Source: Corynebacterium simulans (lineage in GTDB: Bacteria; Actinomycetota; Actinomycetes; Mycobacteriales; Mycobacteriaceae). Taken from it: DNA of 64,000 nucleotides. Positions 36,477 to 46,471 of this stretch are shown one piece after another. The notes under the pieces are model-generated. The model was not told the DNA's origin. It searched no databases and was given only the letters and a program-made list of their open reading frames with translations. Every line of letters starts with the position of its first letter. Position 1 is the first letter of the stretch. Location: the NCBI RefSeq assembly GCF_001586215.1, contig NZ_CP014634.1, positions 2,356,001-2,420,000 of the forward strand. Direction: 5' to 3'. A program made the translations under genes and the position numbers.

Positions 36477-37339
36477 CGGGCGCGGCGTCGGGAAGCGCGG
36501 CGCGTGCGGACCAGATCCGCGAGGTAGATGATAACCGCCACCCAGATGATGCCAAAGCCAATCCAGCGGGCGGTGGACATGTGCTCGTGATTGACAAACA
36601 GTGCCCAGAGCATCTGCATGATAGGGGTCATGTACTGCAGCATACCCACTGTGGCCAGCGGTAGCTGTTTGGCGCCCTTGGCAAAACACAGCAGCGGCAA
36701 AGCGGTGATCAGGCCGGAGGCAATCAGAAGCACAATGTGGCTGGGGCCTTCGCTGGCAAATGTGGATTGGCCTTGGAAGGTTAGCCAGACCAGATAGCCG
36801 ATTGCCACCGGCAGCATCGCGATGGTCTCCGCCGCCACCGAACCAGTAGAGGAGACGTGGATGCGCTTTTTCATAAGGCCGTAGATGCCAAAGCTAAACG
36901 CCAAAGCCAGGGAGATATACGGTGCCTGGCCGGTCATAAACGTCAGCCAGATAACGGCGATGAAGGCCACTCCAACCGATGCCGCCTGCGCCTTGTTGAG
37001 CGTTTCCTTCAAGAAGATGATGCCGAGCGCCACCGAAACAAGCGGGTTGATGAAGTAGCCCAGCGCGGCGTCGGCAACATGCCCGGAGTTAATCGCAATG
37101 ACGTAAGTGCCCCAGTTGACCGTAATGGCCACACCACACGCGAGCATCCATCCCCACGTGCGTGCGCTAAACGCCCGTAACTCGCGCCAACCGCCGGTGA
37201 GGAAAAGGAAACCGGTAACCAGCACGGCAGTCCACACGATGCGGTGCGCCAGAATCTCCAGCGGGCTCGCTGGCAGCAAAAGCGGGAAGAAAGCGGGGAA
37301 GAAGCCCCACATGAGATAGGCAGCAATGGTGTAAATCAT
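36473..37339 (-). CDS. rarD: RarD-type EamA family transporter
   Basis: A 288-residue DMT-superfamily transporter with about ten transmembrane helices in two EamA halves. RarD family features are visible: the short N-terminus MIYTIAAYLMWGFFPAFFPLL, LEILAHRIVWTA near residue 32, and NWGTYVIAINSGHVADAALGYFINPL near 85. The ATG at 37339 opens directly on the first helix; an upstream extension is not supported. The C-terminus is basic. The substrate is not known for RarD, though the name comes from chloramphenicol resistance in Pseudomonas. It is divergent from dnaE. Confidence 0.85.
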   Translation of the reverse strand: MIYTIAAYLMWGFFPAFFPLLLPASPLEILAHRIVWTAVLVTGFLFLTGGWRELRAFSARTWGWMLACGVAITVNWGTYVIAINSGHVADAALGYFINPLVSVALGIIFLKETLNKAQAASVGVAFIAVIWLTFMTGQAPYISLALAFSFGIYGLMKKRIHVSSTGSVAAETIAMLPVAIGYLVWLTFQGQSTFASEGPSHIVLLIASGLITALPLLCFAKGAKQLPLATVGMLQYMTPIMQMLWALFVNHEHMSTARWIGFGIIWVAVIIYLADLVRTRRASRRRAR

Positions 37340-37426
37340 CGGGAAATAATGTACTCGTTGGCAGCCGAAACTGCGAAGAATTCTTGTCAGTATTTTCGGC
37401 GCGGCGTCGGGGTTTGACGCGCCCGC

Positions 37427-37432
37427 TAAACT
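37427..37432 (+). promoter_or_regulatory. -10 box TAAACT of a leaderless dnaE promoter
   Basis: TAAACT ends 7 nt before the dnaE ATG with no ribosome site, so the transcript probably begins at the start codon. Confidence 0.55.
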
Positions 37433-37439
37433 AACCCGC

Positions 37440-40400
37440 ATGGCGAAAAACTCCTCCTTTGTTCACCTTCACAATCACACCGAGTTCTCGATGTTGGACG
37501 GCATGGCCAAGGTGGACATGCTCGCCGATGAGGTGGTGCGCCAGGAGATGCCGGCCGTGGGCATGACCGACCACGGCAATATGTATGGCTCTAACGCTTT
37601 CTATAAGAGGATGACCAGCGCGGGTGTGAAACCCATCATCGGCATTGAGGCCTACATGGCGCCGGAGTCCCGCTTTAACAAAAAGCGCGTGCTGTGGGGC
37701 ACTCCTGATCAAAAGCGCGACGACGTCTCCGCATCGGGTGCTTACCTGCACCAAACCATGCTGGCGGAAAACGCGACGGGCCTGAAAAACCTGTTCAAGC
37801 TTTCCTCGCTGGCTTCTTATGAGGGCCAATTGGGTAAGTGGCCGCGTATGGATGCCGAGCTCATCGCAGAGCATGCAGAAGGCATCATCGCCACCACCGG
37901 CTGCCCGTCTGGCGACGTCCAGACTCGCCTGCGCTTAGGGCAGTTCGACGAGGCGCTGGAGGCTGCGGCGATGTGGCAGGACATCTATGGCAAGGACAAC
38001 TTCTTCTTGGAGCTCATGGACCACGGGCTCGACATCGAGAAGCGCACGCGTGACGGCCTGTTGGAAATCGGCCGCAAACTGGACTTGCCGCCGCTTGTTA
38101 CCAATGACTGCCACTACGTGCTGGAAAGCCAGGCGCCCTCGCATGAGGCAATGCTGTGTGTGCAGACCGGCAAGACCTTCATGGACCCGGATCGCTTCAA
38201 GTTTGACGGCACCGGTTACTACATCAAATCCGCAGCGCAGATGCGTGAGATCTGGGATGACATGATTCCAGACGGCTGCGATAACACCCTGTGGATCGCC
38301 GAACGCGTACAGGACTACGGCGAGATTTGGGAGGAGCATACCCACGACCGCATGCCGATTGCGGACGTGCCGGAAGGTCACACGCCAACTTCCTGGCTGA
38401 CCCACGAGGTGATGGAGGGCCTGCAGGATCGCTTCCCGGGCAAGGAGGTGCCGGAGGAGTACGTGAAGCGCGCTGAGTATGAAATCAGCGTTATCGATAT
38501 GAAGGGTTATCCTTCCTACTTCCTCATCGTGGCCGAGCTCATCAAGCATGCGCGATCCGTGGGCATTCGAGTGGGGCCGGGGCGTGGTTCCGCGGCAGGT
38601 GCGCTGGTGGCTTACGCGCTTACCATCACGAATATTGACCCAATTGAGCACGACCTCCTCTTCGAGCGATTCCTCAACCCGGAGCGTCCATCCGCACCGG
38701 ATATTGATATCGACTTCGACGACCGCCGCCGTGGCGAGATGATTCAGTACGCCGCCGATCGTTGGGGCGAGGACAAGGTCGCGCAGGTGATTACCTTCGG
38801 CACCGTGAAGACCAAGCAGGCCATCAAGGACTCCGCGAAAGTGCACTTTGGCCAGCCAGGCTTCCAGATGGCTGACCGCATCAACGGCGCGCTGCCGCCT
38901 GCCATCATGGCGAAGGACATTCCGCTATCGGGCATCATGGACCCGGAGCACGAGCGCTACTCAGAGGCCACCGAGGTCCGGCAGATGATTGAGACGGACC
39001 CGGACGTCAAGAAGATTTATGAGACCGCGCGTGGTCTCGAGGGCGTCGTCCGCCAGGCCGGTGTGCACGCTTGTGCGGTGATTATGGCGTCCGTGCGCCT
39101 GATGGACCACATTCCGATGTGGCAAAGGCCTGCCGACGGCGCGTATATTACCGGCTGGGATTACCCGGCATGCGAGGCCATTGGCCTGCTGAAGATGGAC
39201 TTCCTGGGACTGCGAAACCTCACAGTCATCGGCGATTGCCTAGAAAACATCAAGAAAAACCGCGGCGAGGAAATCCAACTGGAGGAAATCCACGCCGACG
39301 ACCCTAACGTGTCAAAGGTATACGAGCTGCTTTCCCGCGGCGAGACCCTGGGCGTGTTCCAGCTGGACTCCGGCGGCATGCAGGAGCTGCTTAAGCGCAT
39401 GAAACCGACGGGCTTTAAAGACATCGTCGCGTCGCTGGCGCTATACCGCCCGGGCCCGATGGGCGTTAACGCACACTGGGACTATGCGGACCGCAAGAAC
39501 GGCCGCAAGGAAATCACGCCGATTCACCCCGAGCTGGAGGAGCCGCTGCGTGAGATCCTCGATGAGACCTACGGTCTTATCGTCTACCAGGAGCAGATCA
39601 TGCGTATCTCCCAGAAGGTGGCTAATTACACCGCTGGTGAGGCAGATGGCTTCCGCAAGGCCATGGGTAAGAAGAAGCCGGAAGTCCTGGCCCAGCAGTA
39701 CGACAAGTTCTGGGGCGGCATGCAGGCAAACGGCTACTCCAAGGACGCCATGGACGCGCTGTGGGGCACGATTGAGCCTTTCGCTTCCTACGCGTTTAAC
39801 AAGTCCCACGCCGCAGGCTACGGCCTGGTTTCCTTCTGGACCGCTTATCTCAAGGCCTACTACGCGCCGGAGTACATGGCAGCGCTGCTGACCTCGGTGG
39901 GCGATAAGAAAGATAAGTCCGCTATCTATCTATCCGATTGCCGGCACCTTGGCATCAAGGTGCTTTCGCCCGACGTCAACGAGTCCGTGGAGAACTTCCA
40001 GGCGGTCGGTGAGGATATTCGCTTCGGCATGGGCGCTATCCGTAACGTCGGCTCGGAAGTGGTGGAGTCCATCGTCAAGACCCGCAAGGAAAAGGGCGCA
40101 TATACCTCTTTTTCGGATTACCTCGACAAGATTGAGCTGACCGCTTGCACCAAGCGCGTGACGGAATCGCTCATCAAGGCCGGCGCCTTCGATTCCATGG
40201 AACACCCACGCAAGGGCTTGATGCTCATCCACGAGGATGCAGTCGATGCCGTGCAGACCACGAAGAAGGCAGCGGACAAGGGGCAGTTCGACCTTTTTGC
40301 TGGCTTCGGCGGCGATGAGCAATCCGAAGTGGCTTCTGCCTTCGCCATCGATATCCCGGACGACAACTGGGAGCGCAAGCATGAGCTTGCCTTGGAGCGC

Positions 40401-41012
40401 GAGATGCTGGGTCTTTACGTCTCCGGCCATCCGCTGGACGGTTTCGAGGAAGCACTTGAGTCGCAGACGGATACGCCACTGCCGAAGATTCTCTCCGGCG
40501 AGGTTCACAACGGCCAGGAGCTGGTTATCGGCGGCATCATCTCGGGCGTTGACAGGCGCTTTTCCAAGCGTGATGGCTCTCCGTGGGCGATCGTGAATAT
40601 GGAAGACCACAACGGCGCGCAGGTGGATATTCTGGTCTTCAACCAGGTCTATTCGCTGGTGGCACCGCAGATTGCGGAAGACAACATCATTTTGGCCAAA
40701 GTACAGGTCAAGATTCGTGACGAGCGTATGTCCCTGTTCTGCTCCGATATCCGGGTGCCGGATTTGGGGCCAGGTGGGGGAGCGGGCCTGCCGCTGCGCC
40801 TTACCATGCGCACGGATCAGTGCACGATGGAAAACATCGCCAAGCTCAAGCAGGTGCTGGTCAACAACAAGGGCGAGTCGGATGTGTACTTAACGCTTGT
40901 CGACGGCGCGGAGTCCACCATGATGGTCCTTGGCGAACACCTGCGCGTGGAGCGTTCGGGCAACCTGATGGGTGACTTGAAGGCCACGATGGGTGCCGGA
41001 ATTCTGGGCTAG
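37440..41012 (+). CDS. dnaE: DNA polymerase III alpha subunit
   Basis: The replicative polymerase of 1190 residues. The N-terminal PHP domain begins [19 protein letters not shown] and keeps most metal-binding His and Asp residues, as in actinobacterial DnaE1, where it gives intrinsic proofreading. The polymerase core has the catalytic P-D-I-D-I-D-F motif with D423 and D425. The fingers and tau-binding regions follow, with [24 protein letters not shown] split by the usual helix near 782. An OB fold near 1015 begins V-I-G-G-I-I-S-G-V. Length is normal for DnaE1. It is monocistronic, with a leaderless-type promoter. Confidence 0.97.
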   Translation: MAKNSSFVHLHNHTEFSMLDGMAKVDMLADEVVRQEMPAVGMTDHGNMYGSNAFYKRMTSAGVKPIIGIEAYMAPESRFNKKRVLWGTPDQKRDDVSASGAYLHQTMLAENATGLKNLFKLSSLASYEGQLGKWPRMDAELIAEHAEGIIATTGCPSGDVQTRLRLGQFDEALEAAAMWQDIYGKDNFFLELMDHGLDIEKRTRDGLLEIGRKLDLPPLVTNDCHYVLESQAPSHEAMLCVQTGKTFMDPDRFKFDGTGYYIKSAAQMREIWDDMIPDGCDNTLWIAERVQDYGEIWEEHTHDRMPIADVPEGHTPTSWLTHEVMEGLQDRFPGKEVPEEYVKRAEYEISVIDMKGYPSYFLIVAELIKHARSVGIRVGPGRGSAAGALVAYALTITNIDPIEHDLLFERFLNPERPSAPDIDIDFDDRRRGEMIQYAADRWGEDKVAQVITFGTVKTKQAIKDSAKVHFGQPGFQMADRINGALPPAIMAKDIPLSGIMDPEHERYSEATEVRQMIETDPDVKKIYETARGLEGVVRQAGVHACAVIMASVRLMDHIPMWQRPADGAYITGWDYPACEAIGLLKMDFLGLRNLTVIGDCLENIKKNRGEEIQLEEIHADDPNVSKVYELLSRGETLGVFQLDSGGMQELLKRMKPTGFKDIVASLALYRPGPMGVNAHWDYADRKNGRKEITPIHPELEEPLREILDETYGLIVYQEQIMRISQKVANYTAGEADGFRKAMGKKKPEVLAQQYDKFWGGMQANGYSKDAMDALWGTIEPFASYAFNKSHAAGYGLVSFWTAYLKAYYAPEYMAALLTSVGDKKDKSAIYLSDCRHLGIKVLSPDVNESVENFQAVGEDIRFGMGAIRNVGSEVVESIVKTRKEKGAYTSFSDYLDKIELTACTKRVTESLIKAGAFDSMEHPRKGLMLIHEDAVDAVQTTKKAADKGQFDLFAGFGGDEQSEVASAFAIDIPDDNWERKHELALEREMLGLYVSGHPLDGFEEALESQTDTPLPKILSGEVHNGQELVIGGIISGVDRRFSKRDGSPWAIVNMEDHNGAQVDILVFNQVYSLVAPQIAEDNIILAKVQVKIRDERMSLFCSDIRVPDLGPGGGAGLPLRLTMRTDQCTMENIAKLKQVLVNNKGESDVYLTLVDGAESTMMVLGEHLRVERSGNLMGDLKATMGAGILG

Positions 41013-41095
41013 ACGGCCGCGTGATTTTAATGGGTGAACTTAGCAGGTGAATCTAAAGCGCCAAAAGCCTTAACGCGCGTGGAGCCTTCGGTTAA

Positions 41096-41115
41096 TCTAG
41101 ACAGCACAGTCTAGA
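41096..41115 (+). promoter_or_regulatory. McbR operator upstream of the MetE-like gene
   Basis: TCTAGAC (41096-41102) and GTCTAGA (41109-41115) are perfect inverted repeats around a 6-nt spacer. They contain TAGAC-N6-GTCTA, the recognition sequence of McbR, the TetR-type repressor of methionine and cysteine genes in C. glutamicum. The site ends 27 bp before the MetE-like start. Confidence 0.85.
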
Positions 41116-41142
41116 AGTGAAAAATCGGAGGTACACGCACTT

Positions 41143-42357
41143 ATGGTCAACAAGATTCGCACTACCCACGTGGGTTCGCTGCCGCGTACGGAGGAACTGC
41201 TGGAGGCTAACCTTCAGCGTTCTGCCGGAGAAATTAGCGACGAAGCCTTTCACGAGATCCTGGAGCGCTCGGTAGACGACGTCGTAAAGCGCCAGGTGGA
41301 TATGGGCATCGACATCCTCAACGAAGGAGAATACGGCCATATCACCTCAGGTGCCGTGGACTATGGCGCGTGGTGGAATTACTCTTTTACCCGTTTGGGC
41401 GGGCTCACGATGACCGATAAGGATCGCTGGGAAATCGGCGATAAGATCCGCTCGGAGCCAGGTAAAATTCGCCTTTCTTCGATGAAGGATCGCCGAGACA
41501 GAGCGCTTTTCGCGGAGGCCTATAACGACCCTGACTCGGGCATTTTCACCGGCCGTAAGAAGGTGGCGAACCCAGAGTTCACCGGTCCCGTGACCTACAT
41601 TGGCCAAGACCAGGTGGATGCGGATGTTTCTTTGCTGAAGCAGGCGATGAGCAAGGCAGGGGCCAGCAACGGCTTCGTGGCGGCATTGTCGCCGGGCTCG
41701 GCGGCGCGCCTTCCCAACAAGTTCTATGAGGAAGACATCGACCTGGTTCGTGCTTGCGGTGAGGCCCTGAAGGCGGAGTATAAGGCCATCACCGATGCCG
41801 GTCTGACCGTTCAGTTCGATGCCCCTGACCTGGCAGAGGCCTGGGATAGCGTGGTGCCGGAGCCGTCAGTGGCTGACTTCCAGGCTTTCCTGCATGAGCG
41901 CATCGCGGTGCTCAACGAGTCTATCAAGGACATCCCGCGCGAGCAGACCCGCTTGCACATCTGCTGGGGATCGTGGCATGGACCGCATGTCACCGACATC
42001 CCGTTCGGTGACATCATCGAAGAGATTCTGCAGGCCAAGGTCGGTGGTTTCTCCTTCGAGGGCGCTTCGCCGCGCCATGCCCACGAGTGGCGCGTGTGGC
42101 AGGACCACAAGCTGCCGGAGGGAACCGTCATCTACCCGGGCGTGGTTTCGCATTCCACCAATGCGGTGGAACACCCACAGCTCGTGGCTGATCGCATCAT
42201 CAAGTTCGCGGAGCTCGTTGGCCCGGAAAACGTCGTGGCCTCGACTGACTGCGGCCTTGGCGGGCGTCTGCACTATCAGATTGCGTGGGCAAAGCTACAA
42301 GCGCTTGTCGATGGCGCCGAGCTCGCCACGCGCGAACTTTTTAGTCCTTCTGAATAG
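41143..42357 (+). CDS. Cobalamin-independent methionine synthase II family protein
   Basis: A 404-residue protein related to the C-terminal catalytic barrel of MetE, lacking the N-terminal MetE domain. The zinc-site residues expected for this fold are visible in LHICWGSWHGPH (His and Cys near residue 270) and STDCGLGGR (Cys near 367). RTTHVGSLPR near the N-terminus is the family's substrate-loop signature. Single-domain MetE-like enzymes can transfer methyl groups from donors other than methyl-folate, so the donor is not known here. CGGAGGTACACGCACTT precedes the ATG, and a perfect McbR box lies just upstream, placing it in the sulfur amino acid regulon. A bidirectional terminator follows. 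Confidence 0.87.
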   Translation: MVNKIRTTHVGSLPRTEELLEANLQRSAGEISDEAFHEILERSVDDVVKRQVDMGIDILNEGEYGHITSGAVDYGAWWNYSFTRLGGLTMTDKDRWEIGDKIRSEPGKIRLSSMKDRRDRALFAEAYNDPDSGIFTGRKKVANPEFTGPVTYIGQDQVDADVSLLKQAMSKAGASNGFVAALSPGSAARLPNKFYEEDIDLVRACGEALKAEYKAITDAGLTVQFDAPDLAEAWDSVVPEPSVADFQAFLHERIAVLNESIKDIPREQTRLHICWGSWHGPHVTDIPFGDIIEEILQAKVGGFSFEGASPRHAHEWRVWQDHKLPEGTVIYPGVVSHSTNAVEHPQLVADRIIKFAELVGPENVVASTDCGLGGRLHYQIAWAKLQALVDGAELATRELFSPSE

Positions 42358-42373
42358 GTCTTCCGCATACGAA

Positions 42374-42425
42374 AAGCGGCACGCGCCCTACACCGCGAAA
42401 GTGAGGAGCGCGTGCCGCTTCTTTA
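42374..42425. terminator. Bidirectional terminator between convergent genes
   Basis: AAGCGGCACGCGC (42374-42386) pairs with GCGCGTGCCGCTT (42408-42420), a perfect 13-bp stem around a 21-nt loop, with CTTTAA after it on the plus strand and TTTTCG after it on the minus strand. It serves both the MetE-like gene and the secreted protein gene. Confidence 0.8.
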
Positions 42426-42431
42426 AGGATT

Positions 42432-42932
42432 TTAGAACTTGACGCCTGCGTTGCGCAGCATCTGCTTGACCGGCTCGAGGATGGCCGGGTTAGCCTTAGC
42501 AACCATTGCGAGAACCTGGACAACCGCAGCGACGCCAGTCAGAGCGATGGAGACCCAAGCGAAGACTTCCTTGGTCTCCTCAGATGGGCGAGCGGACTGT
42601 GCCCACTCCGGCATCTTCGACCAAGTTTCCTCGTCCTTGGCCTTAGCGGCGGCGTCCTTTTCTGCAGCAACGCATGGCGGGGTTGCCGGCATGCCGGAGG
42701 AACCGTAGCCGTTGACGATACCCAGAGCCAGTTCCTTCGGGCCCATGAAAGAAGAACCCGCGGTGCCGGCCTCAACAGCATCCTTGTGGTCCTGAACAGC
42801 CTTATCTACCTGGGCCTGGCATTCAGCGGACAGTTCTGGCGTGGGAGCAGCTGGAGCGGCGTTTGCGGCGACAGGGGTGATGAGAGCGAGACCGGTGGTG
42901 CAAGCTGCGACCATGGTGGTGGAAAGACGCAT
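42432..42932 (-). CDS. Small secreted protein with C-terminal hydrophobic helix
   Basis: A 166-residue exported protein. A signal peptide (about 1-25, cleavage after ANA) is followed by a helical mature domain with two cysteines (in SAECQAQ and TPPCVAA), which could form a disulfide in the envelope. Near the end there is one hydrophobic helix (about 123-143), then a short amphipathic tail ending GVKF. The arrangement resembles corynebacterial envelope proteins but I do not recognise the family. AAGGAGAACTAATTCTC lies before the ATG. It is followed on the same strand by nothing closer than the shared terminator. Confidence 0.7.
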   Translation of the reverse strand: MRLSTTMVAACTTGLALITPVAANAAPAAPTPELSAECQAQVDKAVQDHKDAVEAGTAGSSFMGPKELALGIVNGYGSSGMPATPPCVAAEKDAAAKAKDEETWSKMPEWAQSARPSEETKEVFAWVSIALTGVAAVVQVLAMVAKANPAILEPVKQMLRNAGVKF

Positions 42933-43033
42933 GAGAATTAGTTCTCCTTGGAGTGTGGCGCGGGAGCCAGTGAAGGCAATTAATAACTCATCTACCGTAG
43001 CAAGCTCGCGCGAATCAAGAGCCTAAAATTTTA

Positions 43034-44953
43034 CTAGAAGAATTTTTCCAGTTCAGAGCGCAGATGTCCAGGCAGGAAGCCGAGAATCTGGTCACGTAGG
43101 CCCGGTGTGAAGGCCACACCGACCACCGCTGCGATCAAAGCGAAGATGCTCAGCGCCGCGCCCACGGAGGAGCCATGCGCGGAGCTTCCGGTCGAGCTCA
43201 GGGAAGAACCTTGCGATGAAGCCCCGGAAGAGGCGCGCGCGGGTTCGTCTGCGGAGGCGAGGTCTTCGATGTCGTAGGTAGTGGTCGTGCCGGAGACCTC
43301 ATTGCCGACGATAAGCATGTAACGCCCGGTTGGCGAGTCCTCCTTGTCTACGAACGCAAAGCCCTCAGGGCCTAGGTCGCCGGCCTGGGAGAATTCATCG
43401 GTGCTGAAGTCACGGTTGTTGACGTAGGTGGTGAATTTAGCATTTGCGGGGTCGGTGACGTCGTAGACAAAGATGCCGCCGAGACGCTCAGCGCCGATGA
43501 ATGCGTAGGTCTTATCGCCCACCTTGCCAACAGCAAGTGCCTCTGGTTCGGGGCCCTTATTGTCAGAGCGATCATCAAACTCCGCAGACTTATTGTCGGC
43601 GTTGTGGTTTAAGACGCCTTTGGCATGTAGCTTGGCGCTGATTTCCTCGAACTCGGAGCCAGAATCGAATACAACATTGCCGGTGGCGTCGTAGATAGAA
43701 AAGGAACGGCTGCCAAAGCTATAGACCGTATCGAAGCATTCTTTGTCCGCATTCCAGCCGGAAGCCGTGGTGACCTTCAGGTTGCCGGCGACTTTCTTGC
43801 TGGCAAGCTCGTCGAGGTTGGCGTCGCCAAGCGCGCCCTCACATACCTTTCCTGCCTTAATGAGGTCCTTCAGCTCGGCCTCCTCGGAGTAGACACCCGT
43901 ACCGCCATCTTTCTCATCGATGCCCCATTCGCGGGCGTCGCCCTCGTTTGCGGTGGCGAAATAGGTTTGACCGTTGGTTTGGAAAGCGCCGATGGAATCC
44001 GGCATCGACAAGCCCTTAACCCCTAGGGTGCGAAGCTCGGCGGCGTCATCTTTGTTGGAGGTATCGAGGGCTACTTGGGAGTGGTCAGTGATGTGGGCAG
44101 GCAGAATCTTTTCCACGCTTGCTGATTCGATATCAACGACCGCAATGGCATTTGCTTCCTGCAGGCTCACATAGGCCTTGCCCTCGGCGGAGGTGATGTA
44201 CTCCGGCTCGAAGTCGATGGAAGGCCTAGCATCGTGTGCCTCCGGGCCAAACACGCGCACGCCTGCGGGAAGCGGGGTGTTATCAAAAGAACGGAAATCA
44301 GCGATGCGAGCATCTGCCTGCGTCGGCGCTGCGACATCCTGCGGCAGCGCGATGACGGAGATGGAACCCTCCGGATCGCTTAGGTAGTCATCGCCAGCTG
44401 CGTTGAGCTCGTTAGAAGGCTCGCCCTCATTGGCAAGCAGAGCGTAAGCGCCATCGGTAGTGATGTGTACGTTATCCGGCAGTGCTCCGACGGTAATACG
44501 CCCCAACTCCTCGCCCGAGTTGACGTCAAAGAAGAGAGCCTCGCCCTGCTCGGTCTTGTCTTGTTGCTGAACGGCTGCGACGGCAAGGCCATCAGGGCGG
44601 ACGGCGACGGAGTTGATTTCCTTGTCGCCGCCAGCGGAGACGGTAGAAACCTTGCGCGGGTGCGCGGCGTCGGAAGCATCCAGGATATCGACCTCGCCCG
44701 ATACCGCGTTGACGGTCAGGATGCGCTGGGAAGCGGCGTGGAAGGCCACGATTTCCGCGGCCGATTCGCCATACACCCCGGACTCGTAGGTGCCCAGCGG
44801 GGAGAGCTTGATTCCGGCGTCGGCGGCAGATTCTTCTACCGGTTTCGCCACGATGGCGCCATGCGCGGGGCTAACCAGCGAAAAACTGGTCACGAGGGCC
44901 GCACAAATTGCGGTAGCGCGCCGGCGGAGAGAAAAACGGGGAGCTTGAGACAT
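43034..44953 (-). CDS. Choice-of-anchor I family beta-propeller protein
   Basis: A 639-residue cell-surface protein. It has a twin-arginine-like head (SLRRRATAICAAL) and signal peptide to about residue 33, a large beta-propeller body, a Ser/Gly-rich linker (about 570-600) and a C-terminal transmembrane helix followed by a short charged tail. Family patterns of choice-of-anchor I proteins are visible: EIVAFHAASQRILTVNA near 68, NEGEPSN near 175, DFEPEYITSAEGKAYVSLQEANAIA split by strands near 255, and GPEPEALAVG near 472. Members resemble phytase or esterase propellers and occur in phosphate-scavenging contexts, but no activity is proven. GGAATTCACAACTT precedes the ATG. Confidence 0.83.
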   Translation of the reverse strand: MSQAPRFSLRRRATAICAALVTSFSLVSPAHGAIVAKPVEESAADAGIKLSPLGTYESGVYGESAAEIVAFHAASQRILTVNAVSGEVDILDASDAAHPRKVSTVSAGGDKEINSVAVRPDGLAVAAVQQQDKTEQGEALFFDVNSGEELGRITVGALPDNVHITTDGAYALLANEGEPSNELNAAGDDYLSDPEGSISVIALPQDVAAPTQADARIADFRSFDNTPLPAGVRVFGPEAHDARPSIDFEPEYITSAEGKAYVSLQEANAIAVVDIESASVEKILPAHITDHSQVALDTSNKDDAAELRTLGVKGLSMPDSIGAFQTNGQTYFATANEGDAREWGIDEKDGGTGVYSEEAELKDLIKAGKVCEGALGDANLDELASKKVAGNLKVTTASGWNADKECFDTVYSFGSRSFSIYDATGNVVFDSGSEFEEISAKLHAKGVLNHNADNKSAEFDDRSDNKGPEPEALAVGKVGDKTYAFIGAERLGGIFVYDVTDPANAKFTTYVNNRDFSTDEFSQAGDLGPEGFAFVDKEDSPTGRYMLIVGNEVSGTTTTYDIEDLASADEPARASSGASSQGSSLSSTGSSAHGSSVGAALSIFALIAAVVGVAFTPGLRDQILGFLPGHLRSELEKFF

Positions 44954-45160
44954 AAGTTGTGAATTCCTTGAAGAAAGTAGGAAGAGAGTAGGAAGGAGAG
45001 ATAATTCGTGCGAGAAAACGCAGCGAAAACCATCGAATACCTTCGCTGGAGAAAGTTATCCGCATGCTAACTTCACCTAACGCTCCAGAAAGTTCTGAGT
45101 GAACTTCCTGTAAACCGGTCGATTATTAGATAATTGCATCCCTCGAGGTAGCGGACACGC

Positions 45161-45166
45161 TAGACT
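45161..45166 (+). promoter_or_regulatory. -10 box TAGACT of a leaderless ilvA promoter
   Basis: TAGACT ends 6 nt before ATG 45173. The 219-bp gap upstream holds no gene; I saw no attenuator or T-box. Confidence 0.55.
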
Positions 45167-45172
45167 TGGCGC

Positions 45173-46456
45173 ATGACTGAAACTTCCGCTGCTTATTGCC
45201 CCATCCATGCCTCCGATATTCAGATGGCACAGGCGAGAATTAGCTCGGAAATTTCTCCCACACCCCTGCACTATTGCCCGCGCCTTTCCCAAGAAATAGG
45301 CGCTGAAGTTTATCTCAAGCGCGAAGACCTGCAAGACGTGCGCTCTTATAAAATCCGCGGCGCGCTGTATGGCATCTCAAACCTTTCGGCGGAGCAGCGC
45401 CGCCTCGGCATCGTGACAGCTTCGGCCGGAAACCATGCGCAAGGCGTGGCCTATGCTTGCCGTTCGATGGGCATTCGAGGAAAAATCTTCGTCCCAGAAC
45501 CTACTCCGAAGCAAAAACGCGACCGCATTAAGGTACATGGGGCAGACATGGTGGAGCTGGTGGTCACCGGTTCCACCTTCGATGAGGCCGCCGCAGCCGC
45601 GCACGCCGACGCCGCCGAGCACGGCGCCATTTTCATCGAGCCCTTCGACGCGCGTGACACCGTTACGGGGCAAGGCACCGTCGCTGCCGAGGTGCTTGCG
45701 CAACTGTCAGCACAGGGAAAGTCCCTGGATACCATGGTGGTTCCCGTCGGCGGCGGAGGGCTGATCTCCGGAATGACCTCTTATCTTGCAGACATGTCCC
45801 CGCGCACCCAGGTGGTGGGAATTGAGCCGCAGGGCGCGGCGTCGCTTAGCGCGGCATTCGCGGCAGGCGAGCCGGTGACCTTGGAAAGCGTTGATCCCTT
45901 CGTCGACGGCGCTGCAGTTAAACGAGTAGGGGCTTTGCCTTTCCAGATCCTGCAGGCAAATAGGCAACGCGTGCGCTGGGACAGCGTTTCTGAAGGCGCT
46001 GTGTGCACCGAGCAGCTGGGGTTGTATCAGAACGAGGGCATCATTGCCGAGCCCGCCGGCGCGCTTTCGGTGGCAGGTCTGCGCGAGCTGGAGTTAGCGC
46101 CAGGCAGCGTGGTGGTGTGCGTGATATCCGGCGGTAACAATGACGTCTTGCGCTATGCCGAAATCATGGAGCGCTCGCTGGTGCATCGCGGCTTGAAGCA
46201 CTACTTCTTGGTTAATTTCCCGCAGGAACCAGGCCAGCTGCGCCATTTCCTACAGGATATTTTGGGCCCGGATGATGACATCACGCTGTTTGAGTACTTG
46301 AAGCGAAACAATCGTGAGACTGGGGCTGCCTTGGTGGGACTTGAGCTGGGGCGTGCAGAGGACCTGAACGGACTGCTTGAGCGCATGGAAAGTTCCAAAA
46401 TTCACGTCCAACAGCTGCATCCGGGCACCGCCGAATATGACTTCCTAGTGGCATAG
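45173..46456 (+). CDS. ilvA: Threonine ammonia-lyase (threonine dehydratase)
   Basis: IlvA deaminates threonine to 2-oxobutanoate, the first step towards isoleucine. The 427-residue PLP enzyme has the Schiff-base lysine K60 in RSYKIRGA, the phosphate-binding loop VPVGGGGLISGM near residue 188, and a C-terminal ACT-like regulatory domain (about 335-427, KHYFLVNFPQEPGQLRHFL). One ACT-like domain, as in C. glutamicum IlvA, gives feedback inhibition by isoleucine. The N-terminus MTETSAAYCPIHASDI is short and the message is probably leaderless. YigZ follows after 15 bp. Confidence 0.95.
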   Translation: MTETSAAYCPIHASDIQMAQARISSEISPTPLHYCPRLSQEIGAEVYLKREDLQDVRSYKIRGALYGISNLSAEQRRLGIVTASAGNHAQGVAYACRSMGIRGKIFVPEPTPKQKRDRIKVHGADMVELVVTGSTFDEAAAAAHADAAEHGAIFIEPFDARDTVTGQGTVAAEVLAQLSAQGKSLDTMVVPVGGGGLISGMTSYLADMSPRTQVVGIEPQGAASLSAAFAAGEPVTLESVDPFVDGAAVKRVGALPFQILQANRQRVRWDSVSEGAVCTEQLGLYQNEGIIAEPAGALSVAGLRELELAPGSVVVCVISGGNNDVLRYAEIMERSLVHRGLKHYFLVNFPQEPGQLRHFLQDILGPDDDITLFEYLKRNNRETGAALVGLELGRAEDLNGLLERMESSKIHVQQLHPGTAEYDFLVA

Positions 46457-46471
46457 GTAGACTGACACGCA

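Noticed and set aside
37414..37432. TTGACG plus TAAACT as a -35/-10 pair before dnaE
   Set aside because: The spacing is again about 7 bp; only the -10 box fits.
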